The position numbers and the translations under genes are program-made. Below are positions 17,684 to 26,772 of a stretch of DNA of 64,000 nt, piece by piece (within the stretch, counting starts at the first letter, position 1; each line of letters starts with the position of its first letter). Below the pieces are notes generated by a model. That model saw only the letters and a program-made list of their open reading frames with translations, did not search any database and had not been told where the DNA came from. Origin of the DNA: Streptomyces sp. NBC_01260 (GTDB lineage: Bacteria > Actinomycetota > Actinomycetes > Streptomycetales > Streptomycetaceae); NCBI RefSeq assembly GCF_036226405.1, contig NZ_CP108464.1, positions 2,666,001 through 2,730,000 of the forward strand. The letters run 5' to 3'.

Positions 17684-18370
17684 GTGCAGCGGATACAGTC
17701 ACCGTTGCGCCAACTACGGGGACAGGAGAGGGCCATCACAGCCAACCGGCAGACGAGCTGGGCGTTCGCCGACGCCTTTGTCGCCGAGGACGAAGCACTG
17801 CGCTGGGCCCGGGACCGGGCCCGGGACGCGGGGCTCCGCTCGGTGTCACCGGGCACCGGCGCAGCGCTGCGCCTGCTCGCTGCCACGACGGACGCCAAAG
17901 CGGTCGCCGAAATCGGCACGGGTACGGGCGTGTCCGGCATCTTTCTGCTGCACGGCATGAGGCCCGACGGGGTGCTGACCACGGTCGACCCGGAACCCGA
18001 GCGCCAGCAGTTCGCCCGTGAGGCCTTCCGGGCGGCGGGCTTCGCCGCCAACCGGGCCCGCTTCATCCCCGGCCGCGCCCTGGACGTACTCCCCCGGCTG
18101 GCGGACGGCGGATACGACCTCGTCTTCTGCGACGGCGACCGGATGGAGAGCCTGGACTGCCTCGCTGAATCGTTGCGCCTGCTGCGACCCGGCGGTCTGG
18201 TGTGCTTCGAGGGCGTCTTCGCGGACGGCCGCACGGTCGACTCCGCGCCCCAGCCCGCGGAGGTGCTGCGCCTGCGCGAGCTGCTGCGCGCGGTCCGCGA
18301 GAGCCAGGAACTGATGTCGACGCTGCTGCCGGTGGGCGACGGACTGCTCTGCGCGGTACGGCGGGGCTAG
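17684..18370 (+). CDS. Class I O-methyltransferase (Rv1220c-like)
   Basis: Up to 228 residues. The SAM site is [16 protein letters not shown], with TTVDPEPE as the acidic strand 2 end and [13 protein letters not shown] matching the catechol-O-methyltransferase-like metal site. It is divergent from the sigma gene, as Rv1220c is from sigE. The start is uncertain: GTG 17684 gives the longest form and TTG 17705 is another. The only good Shine-Dalgarno (AGGAGAG) precedes ATC at 17735, where similarity begins. Substrate unknown. A strong hairpin ends the unit. Confidence 0.85.
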   Translation: MQRIQSPLRQLRGQERAITANRQTSWAFADAFVAEDEALRWARDRARDAGLRSVSPGTGAALRLLAATTDAKAVAEIGTGTGVSGIFLLHGMRPDGVLTTVDPEPERQQFAREAFRAAGFAANRARFIPGRALDVLPRLADGGYDLVFCDGDRMESLDCLAESLRLLRPGGLVCFEGVFADGRTVDSAPQPAEVLRLRELLRAVRESQELMSTLLPVGDGLLCAVRRG

Positions 18371-18419
18371 CCCCGCCTCTCCCGGTCACCACCGGCGCTT
18401 CGTCACAGGTCACCGAACG

Positions 18420-18458
18420 CACTGCTGCCCGGCACGGAATCCGTGCCGGGCAGCAGTG
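18420..18458. terminator. Strong bidirectional terminator
   Basis: A perfect 18-bp stem (CACTGCTGCCCGGCACGG and its complement) with an AAT loop, between the convergent methyltransferase and DUF3117 genes. Confidence 0.88.
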
Positions 18459-18477
18459 AAGTGTGGGCGCCTCTGCG

Positions 18478-18645
18478 TCAGCCGACGACCTTCTTGAGGG
18501 CATCGCCCAGCGCATCGGCCTCGTCCGGAGTCAGCTCCACGACAAGCCGACCGCCGCCTTCGAGCGGAACGCGCATGACGATGCCCCGCCCCTCCTTTGT
18601 CACCTCGAGCGGGCCGTCGCCCGTCCGCGGCTTCATGGCCGCCAT
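18478..18645 (-). CDS. DUF3117 protein, 55 aa
   Basis: A very conserved small actinobacterial protein, too short for many gene finders. It reads MAAMKPRTGDGPLEVTKE, then GRGIVMRVPLEGGGRLVVEL and a C-terminal helix TPDEADALGDALKKVV. ATG at 18645 has AAGGGGA seven bases upstream. The M. tuberculosis relative lies in the same neighbourhood (Rv1211). Function unknown; no motifs beyond the family pattern. Its hairpin terminator is 20 bases downstream. Confidence 0.88.
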   Translation of the reverse strand: MAAMKPRTGDGPLEVTKEGRGIVMRVPLEGGGRLVVELTPDEADALGDALKKVVG

Positions 18646-18958
18646 GCTCGTTCCCCTTCCTGAAACCAGCTCATCGCAACCGGCGGCCCCATGACAGGCG
18701 CTGCCTCACCGGCATCGAACACATTGCTTCCAGGCCATTATCCCGCATCAGAGACCCTGATGACCAACATCGCTCTGCATCGCTTGCGCAACGCGCTCAC
18801 TCAAAACCACCCAATTCGGCGAACCGACTGCGATACTCCGTCCCCCTTACCCCTCCATCGGGGCGGAATTGTTAGACGCAGGTCACATGTTCCCCTTCGC
18901 CGAAGTCGGCCATGCTTGCCTCGACAGACTTTGGACGAGGCGCAAAAGGGGACCCCAC

Positions 18959-19762
18959 ATGGCCGACGCCGTGCTCTGCGAAGTGAACGACGGGCTCGCG
19001 ACGATCACGATCAACCGCCCCGACGCGATGAACGCGATGAACACCGCGACCAAGGTGGCGTTGCGTGACGCCCTGATGTCGGCCGCCGCCGATCCCGCCG
19101 TGCGGGCGGTGCTGCTCACCGCGGCCGGCGGACGCGCGTTCTGTGTCGGCCAGGACCTCAAGGAGCACGTCGCCAAGCTGGCGGAAGCCCGTGAGGCGGG
19201 CGGCGGCAACGCGCTCAGCACCGTGCGGGAGCACTACAACCCCATCGTCCGGGCCATCACCGGGATGCCGAAGCCCGTTGTGGCCGGGATCAACGGGGTA
19301 GCGGCCGGCGCGGGGTTCGGTTTCGCCCTCGCCTGCGACTACCGGGTGGCCGCCGACACCGCGTCGTTCAACACCTCGTTCGCCGGGGTCGCGCTCACGG
19401 CCGACTCGGGCGTCTCCTGGACGCTGCCCCGGCTGATCGGCCAGAGCCGCGCCGCCGACCTGCTGCTCTTCCCGCGCTCGATCTCCGCGAGTGACGCCCA
19501 TGACCTGGGCATCGTGAACAAACTGGTACCTTCCGCCGACCTCGCCACCGAGGCCGCCGCGGTGGCCCGCGCGCTGGCGGACGGCCCGACGGTGGCCTAC
19601 GCGGCGCTCAAGGAGTCCCTCGCGTACGGGGCCGGTCACACCCTCGGCGAGGCGCTGGAGAAGGAGGACGAACTCCAGACGCGGGCGGGCGCGTCGCAGG
19701 ACCACGCGATCGCGGTGCAGGCCTTCCTCGACAAGGAGCGGCCCAAGTACCTGGGGCAGTAG
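18959..19762 (+). CDS. Enoyl-CoA hydratase/isomerase family, PaaG-like
   Basis: 267 residues from ATG 18959, with AAGGGGA upstream. Crotonase-fold marks: RPDAMNAMNTATKVAL, the oxyanion-hole stretches AFCVGQDLKEH and GVAAGAGFGFALACDYRVA. At the first catalytic position it has D in VALTADSGVSWTLPRLIG, where hydratases have Glu. PaaG-type isomerases (epoxyphenylacetyl-CoA isomerase of phenylacetate catabolism) have this Asp and the same sequence. An isomerase is thus more likely than a hydratase, but no other paa gene is present. Confidence 0.88.
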   Translation: MADAVLCEVNDGLATITINRPDAMNAMNTATKVALRDALMSAAADPAVRAVLLTAAGGRAFCVGQDLKEHVAKLAEAREAGGGNALSTVREHYNPIVRAITGMPKPVVAGINGVAAGAGFGFALACDYRVAADTASFNTSFAGVALTADSGVSWTLPRLIGQSRAADLLLFPRSISASDAHDLGIVNKLVPSADLATEAAAVARALADGPTVAYAALKESLAYGAGHTLGEALEKEDELQTRAGASQDHAIAVQAFLDKERPKYLGQ

Positions 19763-19791
19763 CCGCTCCCCGGCCCTGAGCCGCCCCGGCC

Positions 19792-20379
19792 CTACGCCTC
19801 GGTGCCGCGTGCCACGCAGTCGGCGAGATGGTCGTCGACCAGCCCGCACGCCTGCATCAGGGCGTAGGCGGTGGTCGGACCGATGAAGCGCAGTCCGCGC
19901 TTCTTGAGGTCCTTGGACAGCGCCGTGGACTCCGCGGTGACCGCCGGGACGTCCCCGAGTGTGCGCGGGACGGGCCGGGTGGCCGGGTCCGGGGCGTACG
20001 ACCAGATCAGCTCGTCCAGCTCACCGCTGTGCCAGTCGGCCAGCACCCTGGCGTTGGCCAGGGTGGCGTCGATCTTCGCGCGGTTGCGGATGATGCCCGC
20101 GTCGGCGAGCAGCCGCTCCCGGTCCGCATCGGTGAACTTCGCCACGGCGGGGATGCTGAACCCGGCGAACGCGCCGCGGAAGCCTTCCCGGCGGCGCAGG
20201 ATCGTCAGCCAGGACAGCCCGGACTGGAAGGCCTCCAGGCACAGCCGCTCGAAGAGGGCGTCGTCGCCGTGGACCGGGCGGCCCCATTCCGTGTCGTGAT
20301 AGATGAGGTAGTCCTCGGTGGACAGGCCCCACGGGCAGCGCAGCCCGCCGTCCGCCGCCGCTTCGGCCCCGCCGCTCAT
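19792..20379 (-). CDS. tag: DNA-3-methyladenine glycosylase I
   Basis: 195 residues from ATG 20379. RCPWGLSTEDYLIYHDTEWG is the Tag signature with the catalytic Glu in DTEWG. The family zinc site is recognisable: Cys of RCPW near the start and H-x3-C in VDDHLADC at the end. The helix-hairpin part AFQSGLSWLTILRRREGF is intact. Tag removes 3-methyladenine from alkylated DNA. ATGA overlap with the upstream DivIVA-like gene indicates one transcript. Confidence 0.94.
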   Translation of the reverse strand: MSGGAEAAADGGLRCPWGLSTEDYLIYHDTEWGRPVHGDDALFERLCLEAFQSGLSWLTILRRREGFRGAFAGFSIPAVAKFTDADRERLLADAGIIRNRAKIDATLANARVLADWHSGELDELIWSYAPDPATRPVPRTLGDVPAVTAESTALSKDLKKRGLRFIGPTTAYALMQACGLVDDHLADCVARGTEA

Positions 20380-20834
20380 CGCCCGTCCTCCCCGTCCGGC
20401 CGCGGTGTGCTCTGCGCTGACTCCGCTGACTGCGCTGAAGGCTCCTGCGCCTGCCAGGGCGCCTCCCAGGGTCCCTGCCAAGGCGCCTGAGGCCGGTCCT
20501 GCGGCTCCTTGAGGAGGTCGGGGCGGCCCGCCCTGGTGGCCTGTGCGCCCGCGAGCGCCGACTCCAGCTCCGCGATCCGCGCGTCCCGCTCGGCGAGCTC
20601 GGCTCCGAGCCGGCCCAGCGCCTCGTCGACATCCGTCATCCGGTAGCCGCGGGCGGTGACCGGCAGCCGGAGCGCCTCGACATCCGCGCGGCCGACCGGG
20701 CGCGTCGCGGGCAGCGGATCCGTCAGCTGCTCGGGCGCCACGTCCTGAAGGATGGCGCTCCTCCCTCCGCCGACCACCGCGAGAGTGACCGCGGCAACCA
20801 CCACCACCATCGCGAGCAGCAAGAACCAGAACAC
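20376..20834 (-). CDS. Small DivIVA-domain membrane protein
   Basis: 152 residues from GTG 20834. An N-terminal helix (VFWFLLLAMVVVVAAVTLAVVG) is followed by a DivIVA-like segment (LRLPVTARGYRMTDVDEALGRL) and a short coiled coil (ELAERDARIAELESALAG). The tail is Gln/Trp/Pro-rich. DivIVA domains recognise curved membranes and organise polar growth; this short membrane-tethered form resembles M. tuberculosis Rv1209 beside tag. It stops within the tag start. Role in cell-pole organisation is an inference. Confidence 0.78.
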   Translation of the reverse strand: MFWFLLLAMVVVVAAVTLAVVGGGRSAILQDVAPEQLTDPLPATRPVGRADVEALRLPVTARGYRMTDVDEALGRLGAELAERDARIAELESALAGAQATRAGRPDLLKEPQDRPQAPWQGPWEAPWQAQEPSAQSAESAQSTPRPDGEDGR

Positions 20835-21006
20835 GCGTATCTCCCCGGGAGCGGAATTTCGTCCGGGTCCGATCGTGCCATGCGGCACTGACGGCCAGTG
20901 CCTCGCCCGGCGCTCCTGACGGGCAATCCGTGCCGGGCGAGGCACTAGGGTCGCAGTCGGACTCGGCAGGTGATCTGCCGAGGGGATGCACAGGGAGAGA
21001 CACGGG

Positions 21007-21879
21007 ATGCGAAGCGGTGCGCTCAGGCTGGGGCGGCGCGAGTTCGGTGCGCACGAGCCGGTGATCATGGCGATCGTGAACCGCACCCCGGACTCCTTCT
21101 ACGACCAGGGCGCGACCTTCCGTGACGAGCCGGCGCTCTCCCGCGTCGAGCAGGCGGTGGCGGACGGTGCCGCGATCATCGACATCGGCGGGGTGAAGGC
21201 GGGGCCCGGCGAAGAGGTCACCGCCGAGGAGGAGGCCCGCCGGACCGTCGGCTTCGTCGCCGAGGTGCGCCGGCGCCACCCGGACGTGGTGATCAGCGTC
21301 GACACTTGGCGCCACGACGTCGGCGAGGCGGTCTGCGAGGCCGGAGCCGACCTGCTGAACGACGCGTGGGGCGGCGTCGACCCGAAGCTCGCGGAGGTCG
21401 CCGCGCGGTACGGGGCAGGGCTGGTGTGCACGCACGCGGGCGGCGCCGAGCCGCGGACCCGGCCGCACCGGATCGGCTACGAGGACGTGCTGGCCGACAT
21501 CCTGCGGGTGACCGTGGGGCTGGCCGAGCGGGCCGTGGACCTGGGGGTCCGGCCGGACGGGATCATGATCGACCCGGGTCACGACTTCGGGAAGAACACC
21601 CGCCACTCGCTGGAGGCGACGCGTCGTCTCGGCGAGATGACGGAGACGGGCTGGCCGGTGCTGGTCTCGCTGTCCAACAAGGACTTCGTGGGCGAGACAC
21701 TCGACCGCCCGGTGAAGGAGCGCCTGATCGGCACGTTGGCGACGACCGCGGTGTCCGCGTGGCTGGGGGCGCGGGTGTACCGGGTGCACGAGGTGGCGGA
21801 GACGCGGGACGTCCTGGACATGGTGGCGACCATCGCCGGGCACCGGGCGCCCGCCGTGGCGCGGCGCGGGCTGGCGTAG
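21007..21879 (+). CDS. Dihydropteroate synthase-like protein (FolP2 type)
   Basis: 290 residues from ATG 21007 behind GGGAGAG. TIM-barrel DHPS motifs are present: MAIVNRTPDSFYDQG, DIGGVKAGPG, SVDTWRHDV, DAWGGVDP and DPGHDFGKN. The normal Ser-Arg-Lys loop that binds p-aminobenzoate is changed to LVSLSNKDFVG. The mycobacterial FolP2 paralogue in the same chromosomal place is reported to lack DHPS activity. I therefore expect a paralogue rather than the housekeeping folate enzyme. No other folate genes lie nearby. Confidence 0.85.
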   Translation: MRSGALRLGRREFGAHEPVIMAIVNRTPDSFYDQGATFRDEPALSRVEQAVADGAAIIDIGGVKAGPGEEVTAEEEARRTVGFVAEVRRRHPDVVISVDTWRHDVGEAVCEAGADLLNDAWGGVDPKLAEVAARYGAGLVCTHAGGAEPRTRPHRIGYEDVLADILRVTVGLAERAVDLGVRPDGIMIDPGHDFGKNTRHSLEATRRLGEMTETGWPVLVSLSNKDFVGETLDRPVKERLIGTLATTAVSAWLGARVYRVHEVAETRDVLDMVATIAGHRAPAVARRGLA

Positions 21880-21979
21880 CGGCGAGCGGTGGGGGGTGCG
21901 CGCCTGCGGCGGGCCCTGCCCCTGCCCGCCCCTGCCCGTGACCGGGGCCCCGCGCCTCAAACGCCGGCGAGGCCGGTAC

Positions 21980-22729
21980 TCAGCGGCCGACCTCCTTGGT
22001 CACCAGGGCGACCGCCTCGTCCACGTCGTCCGTGACGTGGAACAGCAGCAGGTCCTTCGCGGACGCCTTGCCCTGCGCGATCACCGTGTCCCGCAGCCAG
22101 TCGACCAGCCCGCCCCAGTACGCCGTGCCGAACAGCACGATCGGGAAGCGGGTGACCTTTCCCGTCTGGACGAGGGTCAGCGCCTCGAAGAGCTCGTCCA
22201 GCGTGCCGAGCCCGCCGGGCAGGACGACGAAGCCCTGCGCGTACTTCACGAACATCGTCTTGCGGACGAAGAAGTAGCGGAAGTTGACGCCGATGTCGAC
22301 GTGCGGGTTGAGGCCGGACTCGAAGGGCAGCTCGATGCCCAGACCGACCGAGACCCCCTTCGCCTCCCGCGCCCCCTTGTTCGCCGCCTCCATCGCTCCG
22401 GGTCCGCCCCCGGTGATCACCGCGAAGCCCGCCTCGACCAGCGCCTTGCCGATCCGTACGCCCGCCTCGTACTCCGGCGCGTCGGCCGGTGTGCGGGCCG
22501 AGCCGAAGACGCTGATGGCGCTCGGCAGCTCGGCCAGAGCGCCGAACCCCTCGACGAACTCCGACTGGATGCGCATGACCCGCCACGGGTCGGTGTGCAC
22601 CCACTCCGAGTCACCCTCGGAATCCAGCAGCCGCTGATCGGTGGTGCCGGGCTGTACCTGTTCCCTGCGGCGCAGCACCGGGCCGAGTCGCTGTTCCTCG
22701 GGAATCCGTGCTCCCTCGGGGTTGCCCAT
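21980..22729 (-). CDS. LOG-family (TIGR00730) nucleotide phosphoribohydrolase
   Basis: 249 residues. Rossmann-like fold with ITGGGPGAMEAANKGA and the active-site motif PGGLGTLDELFEAL, as in LOG proteins. LOG enzymes release cytokinin bases or other bases from nucleoside 5'-monophosphates; many bacterial members have unknown physiological substrates. Its position beside dapE matches mycobacterial Rv1205/dapE order. Both are minus strand, 96 bases apart. Confidence 0.88.
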   Translation of the reverse strand: MGNPEGARIPEEQRLGPVLRRREQVQPGTTDQRLLDSEGDSEWVHTDPWRVMRIQSEFVEGFGALAELPSAISVFGSARTPADAPEYEAGVRIGKALVEAGFAVITGGGPGAMEAANKGAREAKGVSVGLGIELPFESGLNPHVDIGVNFRYFFVRKTMFVKYAQGFVVLPGGLGTLDELFEALTLVQTGKVTRFPIVLFGTAYWGGLVDWLRDTVIAQGKASAKDLLLFHVTDDVDEAVALVTKEVGR

Positions 22730-22825
22730 GACCTGCTCCCTCCGACGACGTCAGAGCCGCCCTGCGGCGCCCTGTCTCAGGCCAGCGTAGATCGCCCGAG
22801 GTTACGGGCAGGGGAATGCCGGAGG

Positions 22826-23905
22826 TCAGATCGTGAGCCAGGTGCGGAGCCGCTCCTCGCAGTGGGTGATCCGCTCGACCGCCACGTGCTCGTTGCGCTT
22901 GTGCGCGAGGATCGGATCGCCGGGGCCGTAGTTCACCGCGGGGACTCCGAGCGAGCCGAAGCGCGACACGTCCGTCCAGCCGAACTTGGGCCGGGCGGTG
23001 CCGCCGACCGCGTCCATGAACGCCTTGGCCGCCGGGTGGGAGAGGCCGGGCATGGCCGCGCCAGAGTGGTCGTCGACGGTGAATTCGGCGACGCCGCAGC
23101 CGGCGAAGACCTCGTGGACGTGGGCCAGGGCCTCGTCGGGGCCCAGGTCGGGGGCGTAGCGGTAGTTGACGACGACGGTGCAGGCGTCGGGGATGACGTT
23201 GTTGGCGACGCCCGCCTCGATCCGTACGGCGTTGAGGCCCTCGTGGAACTCCAGACCGTCGATCACCGGCTTGCGCGGCTCGTACGCGGCGAGCCTGGCG
23301 AGGATCGGGGCGGCCCCGTGGATGGCGTTGGACCCCATCCAGCTGCGCGCCGAGTGCGCCCGTTCCCCCTCCGTACGCAGGAGGACCCGCAGCGTGCCCT
23401 GGCAGCCGCCCTCGACCTCGCCGTTGGAGCCCTCCAGGAGGACGGCGAAGTCGGCCGCCAGCCAGTCGGGGTGGGCCTCGGCGATGTGTCCGAGGCCGTT
23501 GAGGTGTGCGGCGACCTCTTCGTTGTCGTAGAAGACGAAGGTGAGGTCGCGGTTGGGCTCGGGCACCGTCGCGGCGATCCTCAGCTGGACGGCGACGCCC
23601 GACTTCATGTCGGAGGTCCCGCAGCCCCACAGCAGGCCGTCCGCGTCGAGCCGGGACGGCACGTTGTCGGCGATCGGCACGGTGTCGATGTGCCCGGCGA
23701 GTACGACGCGCTCGGCGCGGCCGAGGTTCGTCCTGGCGACGACGTTGTTGCCGTACCGGTCGACGGTCAGGTGCGGGAGGGTCCGCAGCGCCGTTTCGAT
23801 GGCGTCCGCGAGGTCCTTCTCCTCCCCGCTGACCGAGGGGAAGTCGACGAGCCGGGCGGTGAGCGCGGGTCCGTCCAGTGTGAGGTCAAGGGTGCTTTCG
23901 GCCAT
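22826..23905 (-). CDS. dapE: Succinyl-diaminopimelate desuccinylase
   Basis: 359 residues from ATG 23905. M20 metallopeptidase motifs: VLAGHIDTVP (first zinc His and catalytic Asp), GCGTSDMKSG (bridging Asp), YDNEEVA (general base Glu pair) and LAHKRNEHV (C-terminal ligand His). It cleaves N-succinyl-LL-DAP to LL-DAP and succinate for lysine and peptidoglycan. dapC lies 1.8 kb away on the same strand, supporting this pathway; dapD is not in the window. Confidence 0.93.
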   Translation of the reverse strand: MAESTLDLTLDGPALTARLVDFPSVSGEEKDLADAIETALRTLPHLTVDRYGNNVVARTNLGRAERVVLAGHIDTVPIADNVPSRLDADGLLWGCGTSDMKSGVAVQLRIAATVPEPNRDLTFVFYDNEEVAAHLNGLGHIAEAHPDWLAADFAVLLEGSNGEVEGGCQGTLRVLLRTEGERAHSARSWMGSNAIHGAAPILARLAAYEPRKPVIDGLEFHEGLNAVRIEAGVANNVIPDACTVVVNYRYAPDLGPDEALAHVHEVFAGCGVAEFTVDDHSGAAMPGLSHPAAKAFMDAVGGTARPKFGWTDVSRFGSLGVPAVNYGPGDPILAHKRNEHVAVERITHCEERLRTWLTI

Positions 23906-23940
23906 GGCTACGACCCTAGTGCCTCGCGTACGGTGGCCCC

Positions 23941-24885
23941 GTGCCCCGGACCGATTCCTCTGCCCGCCGACACACCGGCCGCAGCCGCCGCCTGCGCGTC
24001 GCGGCCGCCTTCGCCGTGCTCGTGGCCCTGGGCGGATATCTGACCGTCCAGTACCTGTCGGGCGGCCGCAGCTCCCAGCAGTGCACCGTGCGGTCGGCCG
24101 ACGGCTCCTCCGGTGAGGGGCGTACGTACCGGCTGAGTCCGGAGCAGGCCGCGAACGCCGCGACGATCTCGGCCGTCGGCACGACGCGCGGGATGCCGGA
24201 GCGCGCGGTGACCATCGCGCTGGCGACGGCGCTCCAGGAGTCCGGGCTGCGCAATATCGACCACGGCGACCGGGACTCCCTGGGACTGTTCCAGCAGCGC
24301 CCCTCGCAGGGCTGGGGCACCGGGAAGCAGATCCTGGACCCGGTGTACTCGGCCGGGATGTTCTACCAGCACCTGGCCGACGTTCCCGGCTACTCGCGGC
24401 TGCCGCTGACCGTGGCCGCCCAGCGCGTGCAGCGCAGCGGTTTCCCGCAGGCGTACGCGAAGCACGAGCCGGACGCCGCACTCCTGGCGGCCGTGCTGAC
24501 CGGCCGGACGCCGGCCGCGCTGAACTGCTCACCGCCGCGGACCACGGCCGGCACGGGCGATGTCTCCAAGGTCCGGGCCGCGCTGAGCCGTTCCTTCGGC
24601 AAGGACGCGCTGCCGGCCGTGGACGCGGCGGACAGCCGGCCCCCGACGGCGGGCGCGACGGCTCAGGGCTCGCTCTCGGTGCCGGTGCGGTCGGGCGGCG
24701 CGTCAGAGGAGGGCGGTGCTCCGCAGCACGGCTGGGAGCTCGCGCACTGGGCGGTCGCGCAGTCCGAGGTGCTGGGCATCGACGAGGTCGCGTACGCGGG
24801 CCGGGTGTGGGACGCCGCATCGGGCTGGCGGACGGAAAGCAGGAAACCGGGCAGCACGGAGGTCCGTATGCGCTTCGTGCATTAG
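23941..24885 (+). CDS. Membrane-anchored/exported lysozyme-fold (transglycosylase-like) protein
   Basis: 314 residues, GTG start at 23941. An N-terminal signal-anchor (VAAAFAVLVALGGYLTVQYL) precedes a domain with ALATALQESGLRN, DSLGLFQQRPSQGWG and YAKHEPDAA. The E in QESGL is at the catalytic position of the SLT/lysozyme fold. It probably acts on or binds peptidoglycan outside the cell. The C-terminal third is disordered then ends in a short basic domain. It is divergent from dapE with only 35 bases between starts. Confidence 0.7.
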   Translation: MPRTDSSARRHTGRSRRLRVAAAFAVLVALGGYLTVQYLSGGRSSQQCTVRSADGSSGEGRTYRLSPEQAANAATISAVGTTRGMPERAVTIALATALQESGLRNIDHGDRDSLGLFQQRPSQGWGTGKQILDPVYSAGMFYQHLADVPGYSRLPLTVAAQRVQRSGFPQAYAKHEPDAALLAAVLTGRTPAALNCSPPRTTAGTGDVSKVRAALSRSFGKDALPAVDAADSRPPTAGATAQGSLSVPVRSGGASEEGGAPQHGWELAHWAVAQSEVLGIDEVAYAGRVWDAASGWRTESRKPGSTEVRMRFVH

Positions 24886-25172
24886 TGCGGCCGATCCCCC
24901 GCACAGAGGGTTCGGGCATTCTCCCGGCGGCCTGCGCACAGGGGGTTCGCCCGACACCATCGAAATGACCCAATTCCCTTGCGGACGAAGGGATGTGACG
25001 GTACATCGACCCGTCGGTGACTGCATTGTCCGCCCGGGTCCCTCCGTTGCGGATTATGTGACGCATTACCGACTCTTTACGTTGGTTCACCGCAACCTCC
25101 CCCGCCCCCACGACGGTTGTCATGGCGTCCGATCACGGACAGACAGATTCCACACCCCGTCGAAGGAGCATC
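24886..25172 (+). promoter_or_regulatory. 287-base intergenic region with promoter character
   Basis: No gene supported. The part 24950-25100 is richer in A/T than its surroundings (ATTATGTGACGCATTACC; CTCTTTACGTTGG) and probably carries the promoter of the secreted-protein gene. GCGTCCGATCACGGAC near 25124 is a short inverted repeat. CGAAGGAGC gives the ribosome site of the next gene. Confidence 0.4.
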
Positions 25173-25559
25173 ATGTCCCTCCCCCTGACCCGTCGGATCG
25201 TCCGTACCGCGCTGCTGATCGCGGCGGGTGCGGCCCCCGTGGTCGGTGCGGCCGGTGCCGCGGGTGCCGCGGAGCTCCCGCAGGCTCCGGAGCTCGGCGG
25301 TCTCACCAGCGTCGACGGCGCCGGTCTCGGCAAGACGGTCGACGGCGTGTCCAAGCAGGGCACCCGGACCGGCGGCAAGGTCGTCGGGACCACGCTGCCG
25401 GTGGCGAGCAAGACCCTCGGCGAGACGACCGGCAAGGCCGCCCCCGCCGCCGCCCGGACCGTCGGCAAGGCGACGACCGGCGGTGCGACCGGCGCCCTCG
25501 GGGACGCCACCGAGGGCGGCCTGCCCACCGACAGCCTGGGCGGCCTGCCGATCGGCTGA
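25173..25559 (+). CDS. Small secreted protein, Thr/Gly/Ala-rich
   Basis: 128 residues from ATG 25173, after GAAGGAGCATC. A typical signal peptide (RRIVRTALLIAAGAAPVVG, cleavage near AGAAE) is followed by a repetitive mature part with KTVDGVSKQGTRTGGKVV and similar GKxxGxTxP units and no cysteine. I recognise it as a conserved Streptomyces secreted protein but not as a functional family; some databases call such proteins ATP-binding without basis visible here. A perfect 18-bp hairpin follows. Confidence 0.72.
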   Translation: MSLPLTRRIVRTALLIAAGAAPVVGAAGAAGAAELPQAPELGGLTSVDGAGLGKTVDGVSKQGTRTGGKVVGTTLPVASKTLGETTGKAAPAAARTVGKATTGGATGALGDATEGGLPTDSLGGLPIG

Positions 25560-25584
25560 CCCGCACCACGGCCGTAGGGACGCG

Positions 25585-25620
25585 CGAGGGCCTCGGGAGT
25601 GCGCACTCCCGAGGCCCTCG
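25585..25620. terminator. Perfect 36-base palindromic terminator
   Basis: An 18-bp perfect inverted repeat (CGAGGGCCTCGGGAGTGC and its complement), without spacer, between the convergent secreted-protein gene and dapC. Confidence 0.85.
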
Positions 25621-25674
25621 GCGGTTTCCGTCCGGGCTCAGAGGCTGTCGGGCGGCCTCGGACCGGGCGGCCTC

Positions 25675-26772
25675 TCAGCCCAGCCGCTTGACCGCCGCCG
25701 CAACCCGCTCGTCCGTGGCCGTGAACGCCACGCGCACGAAGCGGTCGCCCGCCGGCCCGTAGAAGTCCCCCGGCGCCACCAGGATGCCCAGCTCCGCCAG
25801 GTACGCCACGGTGTCCCAGCACGGCTCGTCGCGGGTCGCCCACAGGTAGAGGCTCGCCTCGCTGTGCTCGATGCGGAAGCCGTGGGACTCCAGGGCCGTC
25901 CGCAGGGCCGCGCGCCGGGCCGCGTACCGGGTGCGCTGCTCGGCCACGTGCGCGTCGTCGCCGAGCGCCGCGACGGCCGCCGCCTGGACCGGTGCGGGCG
26001 TCATCATCCCGCCGTGCTTGCGGATCAGCAGCAGCTCACCCAGGACGGCCGCGTCGCCCGCGATGAAGGCGGCCCGGTACCCGGCGAGGTTGGAGCGCTT
26101 GGAGAGCGAGTGGACGGCGACGACGCCCTCGTACGTACCGCCGCAGACGTCCGGGTGGAGCACCGAGACCGGTTCGGCCTCCCAGCCCAGCTCCAGGTAG
26201 CACTCGTCGCTGAGGACCAGCACGTCGTGCTCGCGCGCCCAGGCGACGATCCGGGTCAGCTCGTCCTTGGCCAGCACCTTGCCGGTCGGGTTGGACGGCG
26301 AGTTGAGCCAGAGCAGCTTGAGCCCGGCCGGATCCAGCTCGGTCGGGTCGTCGTACGCGACCGGCTCGGCGCCGCAGAGCCGGGCGCCGACCTCGTACGT
26401 CGGGTAGGCGAGCCGCGGGTAGGCGACCTTGTCGCCCGCACCGAGGCCGAGCTGGGTCGGCAGCCAGGCCACCAGCTCCTTGGAGCCGACGACGGGCAGC
26501 ACGTTCTCGTGCGCCACCGAGACCGCGCCGAGCCGCCGCTCCACCCAGCCGGTGAGCGCGTCGCGCAGCGCGGCGGTCCCCCACACCGTCGGATAGCCGG
26601 GGCTGTCCGAGGCGGCGACGAGCGCCTGCTGGATCAGCTCGGGCACCGGGTCGACGGGCGTGCCGACGGACAGGTCCACGATGCCGTCCGGGTGGCTCTC
26701 GGCCGTCGACTTGTAGGGCGCGAGCCTGTCCCAGGGAAAGACCGGGAGGCGGGAGGAGACTGCTGCGGACAC
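25675..26772 (-). CDS. dapC: Succinyldiaminopimelate transaminase (DapC-type aminotransferase)
   Basis: 365 residues from GTG 26772. Fold-type I PLP enzyme: LNSPSNPTGKVLAKDEL binds substrate, LSDECYLELGW supplies the Asp/Tyr pair near PLP, and the PLP lysine is in HSLSKRSNLAGYRAAF. The short length (about 360) and VFPWDRLAPYK start match actinobacterial DapC. It forms N-succinyl-LL-2,6-diaminopimelate from the keto acid using glutamate. DapE, the next enzyme, is in the same window; ferredoxin fdxA lies 118 bases upstream on the same strand, as in mycobacteria. Confidence 0.9.
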   Translation of the reverse strand: MSAAVSSRLPVFPWDRLAPYKSTAESHPDGIVDLSVGTPVDPVPELIQQALVAASDSPGYPTVWGTAALRDALTGWVERRLGAVSVAHENVLPVVGSKELVAWLPTQLGLGAGDKVAYPRLAYPTYEVGARLCGAEPVAYDDPTELDPAGLKLLWLNSPSNPTGKVLAKDELTRIVAWAREHDVLVLSDECYLELGWEAEPVSVLHPDVCGGTYEGVVAVHSLSKRSNLAGYRAAFIAGDAAVLGELLLIRKHGGMMTPAPVQAAAVAALGDDAHVAEQRTRYAARRAALRTALESHGFRIEHSEASLYLWATRDEPCWDTVAYLAELGILVAPGDFYGPAGDRFVRVAFTATDERVAAAVKRLG

